A stretch of DNA of 64,000 nucleotides from Chlorops oryzae (GCA_020466095.1 CM035806.1:121321023-121385022); one strand, 5' to 3'. Counted from the stretch's first letter, positions 1-11,048 are shown. Program-made: numbers and translations. Notes: generated by a model from the letters alone, not told the origin.

Positions 1-65
1 TAAATATATTTCACTTGTTTTAAATCACAGTAACACCACTTTAAGAGATGTCTCACCCGTGTCAA

Positions 66-124
66 TTTTGGTCCCACCCGTGACATTCACGGGTGTTTTG
101 TTGTCACGGGTGGGACCAGAAAAA
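66..124. repeat. Short perfect hairpin
   Basis: Two 19-base arms face each other around an 18-base spacer; the left arm reads TTTTGGTCCCACCCGTGAC and its reverse complement follows. The flanking 125-790 stretch is AT-rich and shows no convincing gene. It is probably a fragment of a larger repeat, but no target-site duplication was found. Confidence 0.6.
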
Positions 125-799
125 TCATGCTTCGAAAATATTTATATTTTTTTCTTATGATTACCGTTTTTTTGATAAAATCAATCTTATTGAAAAGAAG
201 ACACACCGACGAATTAATTTGACACTTCAAAACACGTTTTTAGTATTCGCAAAATTGCGAAAAAGGTTTCGTCAATGTTGACATGATAGAAAGAAAAAAT
301 TCGTTCAAAAAAGTTACATTGTTCCTCTTAAAAAAAGTATGGAAAAACAACGACATGACGATATTTTTTTGCAGAATAAGGTTCTCAGATATTTTACCCT
401 TTGGTTTTTTTTTTAGAGAGAAATCAAATTTTAATTATTTAATTTTAAGACACCCAGGTTCACTTTCGCATGGAATTGCCCAGCAAGCTATTTCGAAAAA
501 CAGCCAAGCAGTTATTGGTAATCAATAGTAAGCAAAAATGTAATCGATAGCTTGTATTGAAAATGACCTCCAGATTGTATGATTTTTAACACGGAGATGT
601 CCTACGAAAAGTAATGCATTCCTTTCTGTAACAAAACTGTAATTATATAATAGCTTATTATGGCATGCAATTTTTGTTCAATTCTCGTATAACCGAAGAA
701 ATGGACATTTATTCATTACTTTTCAAGATATTTGGGAGTTCATGGTTTCTTCAATTTCAGGTTATTCAGAGAAATATTCTATTCCTAAAGTAATGAACT

Positions 800-2380
800 G
801 CCTAAATAACTCGTCGCCCGGGGATTCATGTGCTCTACGTGCAAAAAACACATTTCGAGTAAATCGAAGTTGAAGTTTGAAACTATTTTTTTCAAAAACT
901 GTACGATAAGGTTTTTTGTGTGTTTCACTATTAATTTGTGCGAGAATAGTTATTCGAAGAGTACATTTTCGAATCCTTAACGTAACGCATAAAAGGGTTT
1001 TTTATGGCTTTAAAAAAATCCACTTTGCTCTATACGCCATTTCAAACATATTTCGGTGAAAATGTAATACATAGAGCAAATTGACATAAAAAAAAAATTT
1101 TCAATATAAATATTTTCTTTCAAAATCGGTTGAGAAAATTTGGTATACGAGCTCACCGGGATACGAGTAAGAACAAGTTCGAGAATTGACCCGATCGGAC
1201 CATTTTTAGGGGTACCTCCAGTACTAGGGTCTGTTACGATAATCACAAAAACTGCTTTAAAATCGAAGTTTTTCAAGGTATTTTGATGAAATTCGGTATT
1301 TGAACATGCTTAAAAGCAAGTAATATGATTTTTAAAAATTTGAAAAGTGGGCGTGGCAGAAGGGAGTTTTTCGAAAATTGTCTCCTTCGCCCGAAATTCA
1401 AATGGGACTTGAACGAAAGTTAGCACTTATGCCTTCTTTGTAGCCACAAATATCCTCCCCAAAAATTTGCTTGATCGGTCCATTATTAAGGGTACCTCCA
1501 GTACTAGGGTCTAACACAAAAATCCCAAAACTGTCCCAGAATCGGACTATTTCGAAATATTTTAATGAAGCTTAGAATTTGAGCGTATACTTAAGCCTCC
1601 AATTATAATTCAAAAACAAGTAAGGGTGTTATAGTCAGGCGAGCCTGACAATAAAATACCCGACACAGACACATGTTCAAATAATTTTTAATATCAAGAG
1701 GTGTTTAAGGCCAAAAGGGGCCCTATATACCGACTTTTGTTAAATTTCTTTATAAAAACCGTCCCTTTGCCAAGCCCACTTTTCCAATTTTTTTAAAATT
1801 CTAATCAGAGGTTTAATATAGGTACTCTCAAATTCTCATTGAAATATTTCAAAAAAGTCAGACTTTAAGGCAGTTTTGGGATTTTTGTGACAGACCCTAG
1901 TACTGGAGGTACCGTTAATAATGGACCGATCAAGGAAATTTTTTTGGAGGATGTTTATGGCTACAAAGGAAGCATGAGTGCCAAATTTCGGTCAAGTTCC
2001 GTTTGAATTTCGGGTGTAGGAGACAAATTTCGAAAAATTCCCTTCTGCCACGCCCACTTTTACAATTTTTGGAAATCATATTACTTGCCTTGAAACATGT
2101 TCAAATATCAAATTTCATCAAAATATCTTGAAAAACTTCGATTTGAATGGCGTATAGGGCAAAAGATCACAAAAATATTGTGTTTCAAGGGATATAGAGC
2201 AAAATGGAGATGAGTTATCTCAGTAACTAGAAGATATAGCCAAAAATGGATTGCGGATTTAAAAAATTTGGTATTGAAAATGGGGGATGGCATCCTTAAC
2301 TCAAATTCGTTAAAATGGCGTATAGAGCACATGAATCTCCGGGCGACGAACTGCTGGGAGGTTTGGGCTGAAGTTCAGCC
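800..2380. repeat. Inverted, composite DINE-like (HINE-c) repeat
   Basis: The segment is roughly palindromic. The motif GGTACCTCCAGTACTAGGGT occurs near 1205 and 1493 in one orientation and near 1895 in the other, and GTGGGCGTGGCAGAAGG near 1345 reappears inverted near 2045. The outermost match pairs CGTCGCCCGGGGATTCATGTGCTC (about 810) with its complement near 2325. Near 1617-1660 the order CAAGTAAGGGTG, then GTCAGGC-CGAGCCTGAC hairpin, looks like the reversed 3' end of a Helentron-associated (DINE-1-type) element. A related copy lies at 36.4-37.2 kb. No coding potential is seen. Confidence 0.6.
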
Positions 2381-2787
2381 GCTGAACTATACAGTCTATC
2401 GAGCTACAATTTTTTTAAAAAAACTAGTCCATTTTGGACCAGCTTGGAACAAGACCCAAACTAGACTAGATATAATCAGTTTTTTGAAAAAATTTTAGCG
2501 CCTTTCACTTATTCTATACATATATAAATTTTCATCAAATTCGGACGTCATGAGTTTTTCTGACTTCTTAGGTTTTTGGCCCACAAATCTGTTAACTTCC
2601 TGCATTTCTTTTGTTTTTGACCATAAAAACTTGATTGTTTTTTCTCATAGTTTGATCATATTAAAGACCCATTCAAGCTTATAGTTCTCGAAGCAAAACG
2701 ATTGGACTTGACCTTACACGCCACTCTAATGTAAATATGTACGAACACACATTTAAAAAAAAAAAACGGTTTTTTACAGCCGACGAA

Positions 2788-3084
2788 ATGAACTTTAATC
2801 AGTTGATTCGAAAACTGGGAACATTTGCTACAAAACCAAATAAAATACTGCAAGAAAATCGTCTGTCCATATCAAGGGCCAATCAACACTTGCGAACGTT
2901 GAGCGTGCGTACAGGGCAACAACAATTACCTCTGACGCCTCAAACTCCCATCAAATCACATTCTAACAGAAATTGCCTTAAAGGATCAGTTTGCCTTGTG
3001 CTTTTGCCAGTTTCGAACGTGTCCATAGTGCAAACGGCTTCGTTCTCATCCTCGAAATCAGATAATCAAGCACATTCAACTGAA
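2788..3084 (+). CDS. PHGPx: PHGPx alternative first exon, likely mitochondrial leader
   Basis: This 99-codon open exon starts at ATG 2788 and ends in phase 0 at a strong donor, GTGAGT, at 3085. The downstream catalytic exon opens in phase 0 at 8620 with codons for SSD immediately before its own ATG, so the two join in frame to a protein of about 270 aa. The first residues (MNFNQLIRKLGTFATKP) and the rest of the leader are rich in Arg, Ser and Thr and poor in acids, as expected for a mitochondrial presequence. The start at 2788 was preferred over an in-frame ATG at 2737, because that extension is a Lys run and a TTTTTTACAG acceptor lies at 2771-2780. Drosophila PHGPx is known to have long and short forms; the targeting here is inferred. 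The 5.5 kb intron that follows is filled with transposons. Confidence 0.65.
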
Positions 3085-3382
3085 GTGAGTATATATTTTG
3101 GTGAAGAATTAGCCGTTATTTGTGTAGTTTGGTTCTTTTGAATATGGCTTCTTGATGCATGATGAACGTTCTACTCAAAAACTTCGAAACTCTAAATTTT
3201 AATTCGAAATATTTTTTGTTTTTTTTTTTCAAATAAAGACTGTCCCAGAAATAACTGTCCTTTTGTTTTTTTTTTTTTGCAAAAAAAAAAACAATGATGT
3301 TTTTTTAAAAATTCTTTCAGTTTATTATTTAGTGAACATTACAAAATAAATAAAAATTTTAATTACACTGAAAAAAATACAC

Positions 3383-4185
3383 TTAAAAAAAATTATACAC
3401 TTTTTGATTAAGGTCCTCCATTAGGTTTTTTACCGACCTTTCGTTCACCTTAGTGTATGCCCGACGCCATTTATGTCGAAATATTTCGATGTTATTCGCA
3501 GTTTGTTTGGTCTTCTTAAGGTTCCTTTTCATTAAAGCCCAATATTTTTCGATTGGCGTATAAAAGGCAGCAAACGCCGGTCCAGACACTCTCTGATGTA
3601 AATTTCGGTGTTGATTGTGCGATCCGTCATAAATTCCTTACTTCGAAGGCCACATTTGCAAATGCCTGCTCCACCCTTTCTAACCGCAGTATAATATCCG
3701 TGTCCAGGTAACTGCTTGAAATCCGCTTTGCAATACGTTTCATCGTCCATGATCACGCAATCAAATTTGGGCAGGTAATCGCGATACAGTTTTCGAGCCC
3801 TCCTCTTGGCTTCGGCGTCCTTTTCTTCTGACCTATCAGGTACTTTTTGTACTTTATAGCTCCTTAGGTTGTAAAATTTTTTAATCCGTTGAACACTTGA
3901 CTTCGATGTTCCCGCTTTTGCTGCCATATCACGAACCGAAGTGCCTGGATTCTGAGTAAACAGCCGCTTAACTTTATGGGCCACCGCTTGGTTCGCTGGA
4001 CCACTTTTTCTCCCTGATCCTGTTGTTTTTGATAAAGGGATAAGCTGTCTGTATCGTTTTATGGTCCTACCGACAGTTTTTTCGCACACGCCAACTTCCT
4101 TAGCGATCTTTTTGTACGTGGTGTTTGGAGGTTCCAGGTGTTTGTAAATAATTGCTTTCCGCTTTTCTTCTTGTTGAGACGACAT
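3383..4185 (-). pseudogene. Tc1/mariner-superfamily transposase pseudogene
   Basis: The N-terminal 217 codons (4185 to 3532) contain a helix-turn-helix (KKIAKEVGVCEKTVGRTIKR), a second HTH-like stretch and the first catalytic Asp motif (IMDDETYCKADFKQLPG). The C-terminal motif PIEKYWALMKRNLKK is found in another frame at 3383-3589. Between them the block that should carry the second catalytic Asp is missing, and the frame changes at the same place. This means an internal deletion of roughly 130 bp. The element therefore cannot encode an active enzyme. The family is recognised from the EKYWALMKR tail seen in many arthropod mariner-like proteins; the exact subfamily is uncertain. Confidence 0.8.
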
Positions 4186-4288
4186 CTTTTCAGTAGCTCT
4201 TTTATTTTACGAATGAGTATTTTTTTTAATCTGCAATATTTATACTTTATTTAGGTACCAAATATGTTGCTATAGAGTTAACACTTTT

Positions 4289-5327
4289 TATACCCAGCGT
4301 AAGCGGGGTATATTAGTTTTGTGCGAATCTTGTAACAGGGAGAACTAAGCTCCGGAGATATAGACATATATATATAGAAATTATCAGGATCAAAAACTGA
4401 ATCGATTTAGACATGTCCGTCTGTCCGTCCGTCTGTCCGTCCGTCCGTGGTCGGATCTCCTCCGAAACGGCTGGACCAATCAAGTCGAAATTTGGCACAC
4501 AGGTATATCGGGATCCGAGTATGATCCTAAGTAAAAATGGGAGACATCCGCCCACTGACACGCCCACAAATGAATATAATGTGTTTTCAGTAAAATGCTT
4601 CTAACTTGCGAACCACTCAACACATTCCATTGATATTTGGTGTACTGGTAAACTACGAAAAGAGACATATCCTGGCAAAAAATGGACGCCGCCCTCCGTG
4701 GAGCCACGCCCACAAATAAGCCCACAAATAAGGGCTTATCTGTAACTTGTGAAGTAAAAGGCGTAGAAGGTTCAAATTCGCAGCATTAGGTTGACCAAGG
4801 CGAATGAAAGGTATAGGAAAAAAAATTATATAATGGCCCGCCCACTTCCACGCCCACAAATGGAGATTTTTCGTAACTTCCGAATTAATAGGCGTAGACG
4901 CTTCAAATTCGCAACATAGGTTGACCAAGGCAAACGAAAGGTGTAGGGAAAAAATTTAACTGGCCCGCCCGCTGCCACGCCCACAAATGAAGATTTTTCG
5001 TAACTTCGGAAGTAAAAGGCGTAGAAGCTTCAAATTCGCAACATAGGTTCACCAAGGCGAATGAAAGGTGTAGGTAAAAATTTTATGTGGCCCGCCCACT
5101 GCCACGCCCACAAATGAAGATGTTTCGTAACTTCCGAAGTAAAAGGCGTAGAAGCTTCAAATTCGCAACATAGGTTCACCAAGGCGAATGAAGGGTGTAG
5201 GGAAATAATTTATGTGGCCCTCCCACTGCCACGCTCACAAATAGAGAAGAAAAACATAGTGCACTCATAATGTCGGGACGCTGGGTATTTCAAAGTCGGG
5301 CTTGACCGACTTTAGCTTTCTTACTTG
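4289..5327 (+). mobile_element. HINE-a (DINE-1/Helentron-like) copy 1
   Basis: It begins TATACCCAGCGTAAGCGGGG, has a microsatellite core of gtctgtccgtccgtc near 4415-4447, and repeats a module (CCCGCCCACTGCCACGCCCAC followed by CGTAACTTCCGAAGTAAAAG) four times. It ends with ACGCTGGGTA (inverse of the start), a stem-loop AAAGTCGG-GCTTGA-CCGACTTT and a terminal CTTG before T-rich DNA. Subterminal inverted repeats, a central microsatellite and a 3' hairpin just before the end are the layout of Drosophila DINE-1 (Helentron-associated) elements. It is inserted in the mariner-like element without a visible target duplication. Other copies are at 45345 and 55739. Confidence 0.75.
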
Positions 5328-5373
5328 TTTATAAATAGCCTAAAAACAAAAGGCCATTTATTTCTGGGACAGT

Positions 5374-5807
5374 CGTTATGTTGGCTATTGGTTCACCCAT
5401 TGTTTTTCCCCCTATTTTAATAATAATTTTGGGTTTTTGGTACCACTCTAAACTTAAGGCTTAAAACGATTGTTAAAAAATTTTGCAATGTTTTTTTGTT
5501 TTTGTGAAATTATACTCTGCGATTTCACTTTTCTTGGACACTTCAATCATCGCCGCGAATGCTAGTCAGTACTAACAAAGCAATCTCATTACTTTCATAA
5601 AAGAAATGTCCAAGAGTTGACGGAATAAGAACACTTTTGTGATAGCTTAAGGGCTAGAGTATTATTAAAAGTGAAAGTCTAAACAAATCATTCTAAAAAT
5701 TTGTCGCTTACAACGTTATTCGCGGCGGTGATGCAATTGTTAAGAGACGTTGTTGCCTCTGCTTTTTGTGATGACCAATGCAGCTTGATGGATATCTTTC
5801 AAAAAAA
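5374..5807. other. PHGPx intron 1 sequence, no feature recognised
   Basis: AT-rich, without a plausible reading frame or repeat ends. It contains one weak internal inverted repeat around GATTTCACTTTTCTTGG and CGTTATTCGCGGCGGTGATG. It is best read as unique intron sequence or very old repeat debris. Confidence 0.4.
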
Positions 5808-6192
5808 CAGGTAAAGAAGTTTACATCAGCTAAGCCGATTGCACACATACCTTTTCCTCAGCCTAAAATATGTTAAAACATTACCTTAACAAAAATTCCT
5901 GCCGTTTTCGTTGTTCTAGCTTGGATATCTATTTATACCTTATCTGTAATTCGATTTAGCTTCTAAAACTCGAGATAATTATTAAGCACAAAATTTTCGC
6001 GGATGGTGGGCATGGTCAAGTTTTAACCGTTAGAGGACATTTTGTCTAGCAGCGATATACTCAATTCAAAGTAGTGAAAATAAAATTTTCGCGAATTTCG
6101 CGAAATGTGGTCATGGTCAAAATTAACCTTAAGGGACGACTTTATCAGAAGAAGCAAAAAACAAATAATTTTTGTATACAGATATGAGAATA

Positions 6193-7478
6193 ACAGGTTG
6201 GCTGATAAGTCCCCGGTCTGACACATAGATGGCGTCGCTAGTATTAAATGCATATTATTTTTATATAGTGGCAACCTGATTCGTGTCAAAATTTGACGTC
6301 TGTAAGTCAATTAGTTTGTGAGATAGAGCGTCTTTTGTGAAGCAACTTTTGTTATTTAAAAAAAAATGGAAAAAAAGGAATTTCGTGTTTTGATAAAATA
6401 CTGTTTTCTGAAGGGAAAAAATACAGTGGAAGCAAAAACTTGGCTTGATAATGAGTTTCCGGACTCTGCCCCAGGAAAATCAACAATAATTGATTGGTAT
6501 GCAAAATTCAAGCGTGGTGAAATGAGCACGGAGGACGGTGAACGCAGTGGACGCCCGAAAGAGGTGGTTACCGACGAAAACATAAAAAAATTCACAAAAT
6601 GATTTTGAATGACCGTAAAATGAAGTTGATCGAGATAGCAGAGGCCTTTAAGATATCAAAGGAACGTGTTGGTCATATCATTCATCAATATTTGGATATG
6701 AAAAAGCTCTGTGCAAAATGGGTGCCGCGCGAGCTCACATTTGACCAAAAACAACAACGTGTTGATGATTGTGAGCGGTGTTTGCAGCTGTTAACTCGCA
6801 ATACACCCGAGTTTTTGCGTCGATATGTGACAATGGATGAAACATGGCTCTATCACTACACTCCTGAGTCCAATCTACAGTCGGCTGAATGGACAGCGAT
6901 CGGTGAACCGTCTCCGAAGCGTGGAAAGACTCAAAAGTCCGCTGGCAAAGTAATAGCCTCTGTTTTTTGGGATGGGCATGGAATAATTTTTATCGATTAT
7001 CTTGAGAAGGGAAAAACCATCAACAGTGACTATTATATGTCGTTATTGGAGCGTTTGAAGGTCGAAATCGCGGCAAAACGGCCCCATATGAAGAAGAAAA
7101 AAGTGTTGTTCCACCAAGACAACGCACCGTGCTACAAGTCATTGAGAACGATGGCAAAAATTCATGAATTAGGCTTCGAATTGCTTCCCCACCCACCGTA
7201 TTCTCCAGATCTGGCCCCCAGCGACTTTTTCTTGTTCTCAGACCTCAAAAGGATGCTCGCAGGGAAAAAATTTGGCTGCAATGAAGAGGTGATCGCCGAA
7301 ACTGAGGCCTATTTTGAGGCAAAACCGAAGGAGTACTACCAAAATGGTATCAAAAAATTGGAAGGTCGTTATAATCGTTGTATCGCTCTTGAAGGGAACT
7401 ATGTTGAATAATAAAAACGAATTTTGACAAAAAAATGTGTTTTTCTTTGTTAGACCGGGGATTTATCAGCCAACCTGT
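6193..7478 (+). mobile_element. Himar1-like (irritans) mariner, copy 1
   Basis: Terminal repeats ACAGGTTGGCTGATAAGTCC (inward at both ends, one mismatch at the right end) with TA duplicated at 6191-6192 and 7479-7480. This terminal sequence is the one I know for Himar1 of the horn fly. The element is 1286 bp, the family's normal size. Compared with copy 2 it has lost 6 bp (TTCAAA) in the 5' leader and one base in the transposase gene. Confidence 0.95.
6366..7411 (+). pseudogene. Mariner transposase, single-base frameshift
   Basis: The reading frame opens at ATG 6366 and breaks in the A-run at about 6586-6595, where copy 2 has one more base. The remaining 270 codons are open to the stop at 7411. 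All three catalytic aspartates of the DD34D triad are still encoded (TMDETW, FHQDNAPC, YSPDLAPSDFF). A His in the second motif region is Tyr here (APCYKS against APCHKS in copy 2). It is otherwise nearly identical to copy 2, so inactivation is recent. Confidence 0.93.
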
Positions 7479-7952
7479 TAAGAGAAAGAGTGTTTTTTTC
7501 TAATGTGTAGGATGATGACCATAATTATAGCGATGCCGCATTTTTTTTCAGCGAAAGCTTAAGTCTACATAGTAGCTATACACACCAAATTTCAATAAGC
7601 TGGGATGTATAGTAAAAAAGTTATCCAGGAAAAACGTTAAAAATCGTGATTTTTGTAACTTTTGAACCACTTCCCACGACCCAAGAAGGGACTACGAAAA
7701 AAATTTTTGTGCAGTTTTTTGGACATTTACCTGGTTCAAGTCCATGCCAAATTTCAATATGATATCTTTCATGGCTAAGAAGTAAATTACGAAAAACTTA
7801 AGTGTGACCGACAGACAGAAAGACAGACAGGCATGGCTAGATCGACTCCTCTTGTCACCCTGATCAAGAATATATATATATGTCTATATCTATCGCGACT
7901 GCTTTGTTATGTTACATACTCCGAGCCAAACTCTCCTTCGAAAAAGGTATAA

Positions 7953-8619
7953 AAATAGAAAGAGAAACGTTTTCACATCTACAGGAAAATGTGAAAAGTA
8001 TTGCATTAGGAAAAAAATTGAAAGAGGTTATAAACATGAGAAAAATATAAAAAATTCGTTTATATTTAATATTCAATATCATTTATAGAAGGCTGCATTG
8101 GGGTTATTTTCACGAAAATATCACGCGAAAGAACAGCAATTGATCCGGTTTTAAAGACGAAAAGTGCCACTACTGATTCAATGGTGACTCCATGCATGTA
8201 GTCATTCATATAGTCAAATCAGGATGGATTACATTAAATCTATTTTGGGTTACAGCAACACCGTCTACAAACCCTTCCTCTCCTTGATTGTATACCATAA
8301 GAACGCTTGCCATTTATTAAAAAAATTTATGAGCTATTACTCAAAGCAGAGCCACAATGTTTTACTGCATTTAAATGTATGTTTGTTTCACTGTTCACTG
8401 TTTGCTTCTGTTAAATTGGTTACTAATGCAATTTGGAGTAGGTATATGCTGTTATTATATATGTACCTGTAATGCCCATGTAATAACATCTTTTACTTAA
8501 ACGAATCGATACTAAACACAAATGATTGTAGCTAATCGAGCTTAACTACCCCTTAAATACTCTGCAAGAATGTTAAAATTCATGGCTATTACTTTAATGC
8601 TTCCCTTTAATGTTTTCAG
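7953..8619. other. End of PHGPx intron 1, possible cytosolic promoter region
   Basis: No repeat ends or credible long frames are seen here. The stretch ends with the splice acceptor TTTAATGTTTTCAG at 8606-8619. A short-form transcript starting at ATG 8629 would need a promoter or leader exon in this interval, but I see no TATA box that decides it. Confidence 0.4.
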
Positions 8620-8628
8620 TCGTCGGAC

Positions 8629-9209
8629 ATGGCTTCAGCGGAGCATAAGAACGCAAATTCTATTTACGACTTCACCGTCAAGGACACACATGGCAATGAT
8701 GTATCGCTCGAGAAATATAAAGGACACGTCGTGCTGATTGTCAATATTGCATCCCAATGCGGCTTGACGAAGAATAATTATCAGAAACTAACCGAATTGA
8801 AGGAGAAATATCACGATAAAGGTCTGCGTATACTGAATTTCCCATGCAATCAGTTTGGTTCTCAGATGCCCGAACAAGATGGTGAACCAATGGTTTGCCA
8901 TTTGCGTGACGCCAAAGCAGATATCGGTGATGTTTTTCAAAAGGTTAGCTCCATAGTTTTTCACTTGAAAAAAAGACTCGATTTTGTCAATTCAATCAAA
9001 TTTTTGATGCATTTCAGGTCGAGGTAAATGGCTCTGGAACCGCGCCACTCTATCAATATTTGAAAGCCAAGCAGGGAGGCACTCTGGGCAGTTCGATCAA
9101 GTGGAATTTCACTAAATTCCTTGTTAACAAAGAAGGCATTCCAGTTAATCGTTATGCCCCGACAACTGATCCCTTGGATATTGCTAAGGATATTGAGAAG
9201 TTGCTTTAA
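8629..9209 (+). CDS. PHGPx: Phospholipid-hydroperoxide glutathione peroxidase (thioredoxin-type, Cys form)
   Basis: Exons 8620-8943 and 9018-9209, separated by a 74-base GT-AG intron in phase 0, give a 168-aa short form from ATG 8629, the normal length for monomeric GPx4-like enzymes. It reduces lipid and hydrogen peroxides. The peroxidatic residue is Cys44 (IASQCGLT, codon TGC, not selenocysteine). The catalytic tetrad is completed by Gln79, Trp134 and Asn135 (KWNFTKF). The conserved NFPCNQFG block is present, and Cys90 sits where the Drosophila enzyme has its resolving Cys, which implies thioredoxin rather than glutathione as reductant. No oligomerisation loop is present, as in GPx4. The upstream leader exon at 2788 would give a longer, mitochondrial form. 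All residues needed for activity are intact. Confidence 0.97.
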
Positions 9210-9468
9210 ATTATGCAGCAAAACGTCCAATGGAGATTTTCCCTATCAACGATGAAGGCAGTTTAATGCCTGCCCTAAGCATTTTTGGCGTTATTGTTCT
9301 TAATTATTATTATTATCATTATTATAATTTTGTTTTGGTATTTGTTTTGTTAAAATAATCGGAGTCTTATGATTTTCAATATTCCATATTTTTCGTCGCT
9401 TCGCATTGATTGATGGAGTAGTCGCACACATTTTTTTGTCAGTTTGAGAACATAAAATCCCATTATTG

Positions 9469-9783
9469 TCATATGCTTATATATATATATTTTGGATTAC
9501 ACTTGTTTTGGGTTGAAAATCCAGTGTTGTGTCGTGTTACGAATAAAATTGATTTTGAAATATTCGATTCATTATTTTCGTCATTTATTTTTGTAAGGGA
9601 CTTTAATGGTAAATATAAAAATAATTCGGATGCTAAATGCAACCATTTGCTTCTCGATGAAACAGTTAATTTACTAAAATAGTCTACATAGATAGCGGCT
9701 TCGTTGTTTGACTTTTCATTTAGCATGAATTTAGCTATTGAAAGTAAAACGATACAGATCGCAATTTTAATAAACTTCAGCAT
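9469..9783 (-). CDS. Hypothetical small secreted protein (tandem copy 1)
   Basis: A 104-codon frame on the minus strand starts MLKFIKIAICIVLLSIAKF, a convincing signal-peptide shape (Lys, then a 12-residue hydrophobic core). The mature part is Ser/Asn/Lys-rich with a single Cys and no domain I recognise. The identical copy in unit 2 differs only at its C-terminus, where the TA microsatellite changes the frame. As the two units are almost identical overall, preservation of the frame is no proof of selection. It may be chance, or the first exon of an unrecognised gene. Confidence 0.25.
   Translation of the reverse strand: MLKFIKIAICIVLLSIAKFMLNEKSNNEAAIYVDYFSKLTVSSRSKWLHLASELFLYLPLKSLTKINDENNESNISKSILFVTRHNTGFSTQNKCNPKYIYISI
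9542..9547 (+). promoter_or_regulatory. Candidate poly(A) signal of PHGPx
   Basis: AATAAA lies 333 bases after the stop codon. It falls inside unit 1 of the tandem duplication and is repeated in unit 2, so the duplication may have copied the 3' end of the gene. Confidence 0.4.
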
Positions 9784-10065
9784 TCATTCACGTCCAAAAG
9801 AGGCTATGCTAAATCTCAATTCATCCGCCCACAATAGCTTCTCCAAATTCATACCTTAATTCTTTAATGAGTGATCCGTTTTTTCGACTATTAGAAAATC
9901 TGGAGTCATGCCAAATACATCTTTCATCAGCACTATTTTTTGAACCTCTCCCTCAATCGCCATATTTCGTTCCCGCTCTTCGCCACTCTTTCCGTCTCCT
10001 TGCCGCTCTCTCCCTTCCAATCTTATTAAATGCAAAATGTAAAAAGTGGTTTTTGTGGGTTATCC

Positions 10066-10413
10066 CTAAGAGATAACATAAAATCCCATTATTGTCATGT
10101 GCTTATATATATTAATATATTTTGGATTACACTTGTTTTGGGTTGAAAATCCAGTGTTGTGTCGTGTTACGAATAAAATTGATTTTGAAATATTCGATTC
10201 ATTATTTTCGTCATTTATTTTTGTAAGGGACTTTAATGGTAAATATAAAAATAATTCGGATGCTAAATGCAACCATTTGCTTCTCGATGAAACAGTTAAT
10301 TTACTAAAATAGTCTACATAGATAGCGGCTTCGTTGTTTGACTTTTCATTTAGCATGAATTTAGCTATTGAAAGTAAAACGATACAGATCGCAATTTTAA
10401 TAAACTTCAGCAT
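10066..10413 (-). CDS. Hypothetical small secreted protein (tandem copy 2)
   Basis: Same N-terminal 100 residues as the copy at 9469-9783, with the same predicted signal peptide. A TA-repeat length change shifts the last codons, so the frame runs into the end of unit 1 and gives a 115-aa product. Function unknown; see copy 1 for the doubt about whether either is expressed. Confidence 0.25.
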   Translation of the reverse strand: MLKFIKIAICIVLLSIAKFMLNEKSNNEAAIYVDYFSKLTVSSRSKWLHLASELFLYLPLKSLTKINDENNESNISKSILFVTRHNTGFSTQNKCNPKYINIYKHMTIMGFYVIS

Positions 10414-10706
10414 TCATTCACGTCCAAAAGAGGCTATGCTAAATCTCAATTCATCCGCCCACAATAGCTTCTCCAAATTCATACCTTAATTCTTTAATGA
10501 GTGATCCGTTTTTTCGACTATTAGAAAATCTGGAGTCATGCCAAATACATCTTTCATCAGCACTATTTTTTGAACCTCTCCCTCAATCGCCATATTTCGT
10601 TCCCGCTCTTCGCCACTCTTTCCGTCTCCTTGCCGCTCTCTCCCTTCCAATCTTATTAAATGCAAAATGTAAAAAGTGGTTTTTGTGGGTTATCCCTAAG
10701 AGATAA
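10077..10706. repeat. Tandem duplication, unit 2 (630 bp)
   Basis: Second unit, beginning with the same CATAAAATCCCATTATTGTC and ending TATCCCTAAGAGATAA, after which the sequence is unique. It is offset from unit 1 by 626 bases. Confidence 0.95.
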
Positions 10707-11048
10707 GCATATACCATCAGTGAATTTCTTTTAGGCCTTGTTTAGGGTGGAATCTACTGTAGTAAATTATTTGGATCTATCTCGTAGAGTACAGCCAGCG
10801 TTTGCAATGTGAGCCCAAAAAATATGTTTATACGACATCGCATTAGAAACCTCTAAAATTATCAGTGTCCCTCTACAATGTACATACAATGTTGTGCACT
10901 TTCTACACATATAAACCTTCCCTTCGAATCACTTTGCATATTAAAAAAAACCGCATTGAAATCCGTTGCGGTTTTAAAGATCTAAGCATGCAGACAGACA
11001 GACACAGCAGGACGACTTTTTTACACTACGTACTTTATAATGATACAC
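10707..11048. other. Spacer with no recognised feature
   Basis: It holds a short cagacagacagacac tract near 10990, resembling the microsatellite of the DINE-like repeats, but neither of the diagnostic ends. Nothing else is supported. Confidence 0.4.

Larger units (their letters stand above)
3239..5373 (-). mobile_element. Mariner-like (Tc1/mariner) element, decayed
   Basis: Terminal inverted repeats of about 26 bp bound the element: ACTGTCCCAGAAATAA reads inward from 3239 and, complemented, inward from 5373. The transposase lies on the minus strand. A HINE-a element is nested in the 5' non-coding part (4289-5327). Target-site duplication is not clear (AG/CG flanks rather than TA). The element sits inside the first PHGPx intron, antisense to the gene. 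Confidence 0.8.
5808..7952 (-). mobile_element. HINE-b copy 1 carrying a nested Himar1 mariner
   Basis: Read on the minus strand it begins near 7952 with TATACCTTTTTCGAAGG and passes a cagacag-type microsatellite (about 7810-7830). It ends with GAAAAGGTATG (complement of the start), a hairpin (ATCGGCTTAGCTGAT) and a terminal TTTACCTG before T-rich DNA at 5808. These are the hallmarks of DINE-1-type HINEs. A complete mariner sits inside at 6193-7478. The same HINE with the same mariner at the same internal position occurs again at 16122-18283 with different outer flanks. Confidence 0.75.
9451..10076. repeat. Tandem duplication, unit 1 (626 bp)
   Basis: Starts CATAAAATCCCATTATTGTC and ends TATCCCTAAGAGATAA plus one base; unit 2 follows directly. 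The units are nearly identical: apart from one substitution, the difference I found is in a TA microsatellite (about 4 bp). The duplication lies directly downstream of PHGPx and must be recent. Confidence 0.95.

Noticed and set aside
93..528. Two frames of 62 and 81 codons at the window start
   Set aside because: Low-complexity Phe/Lys/Ile composition typical of AT-rich DNA, overlapping the hairpin at 66-124; no splice sites or family.
4313..4928. Overlapping frames with repeated HLWAWKWAGH/VNLCCEFEASTPF text, also near 45369-46095 and 56082-56552
   Set aside because: They are translations of the tandem modules of the HINE-a repeat in several frames; the recurrence follows the DNA repeat, not a protein.
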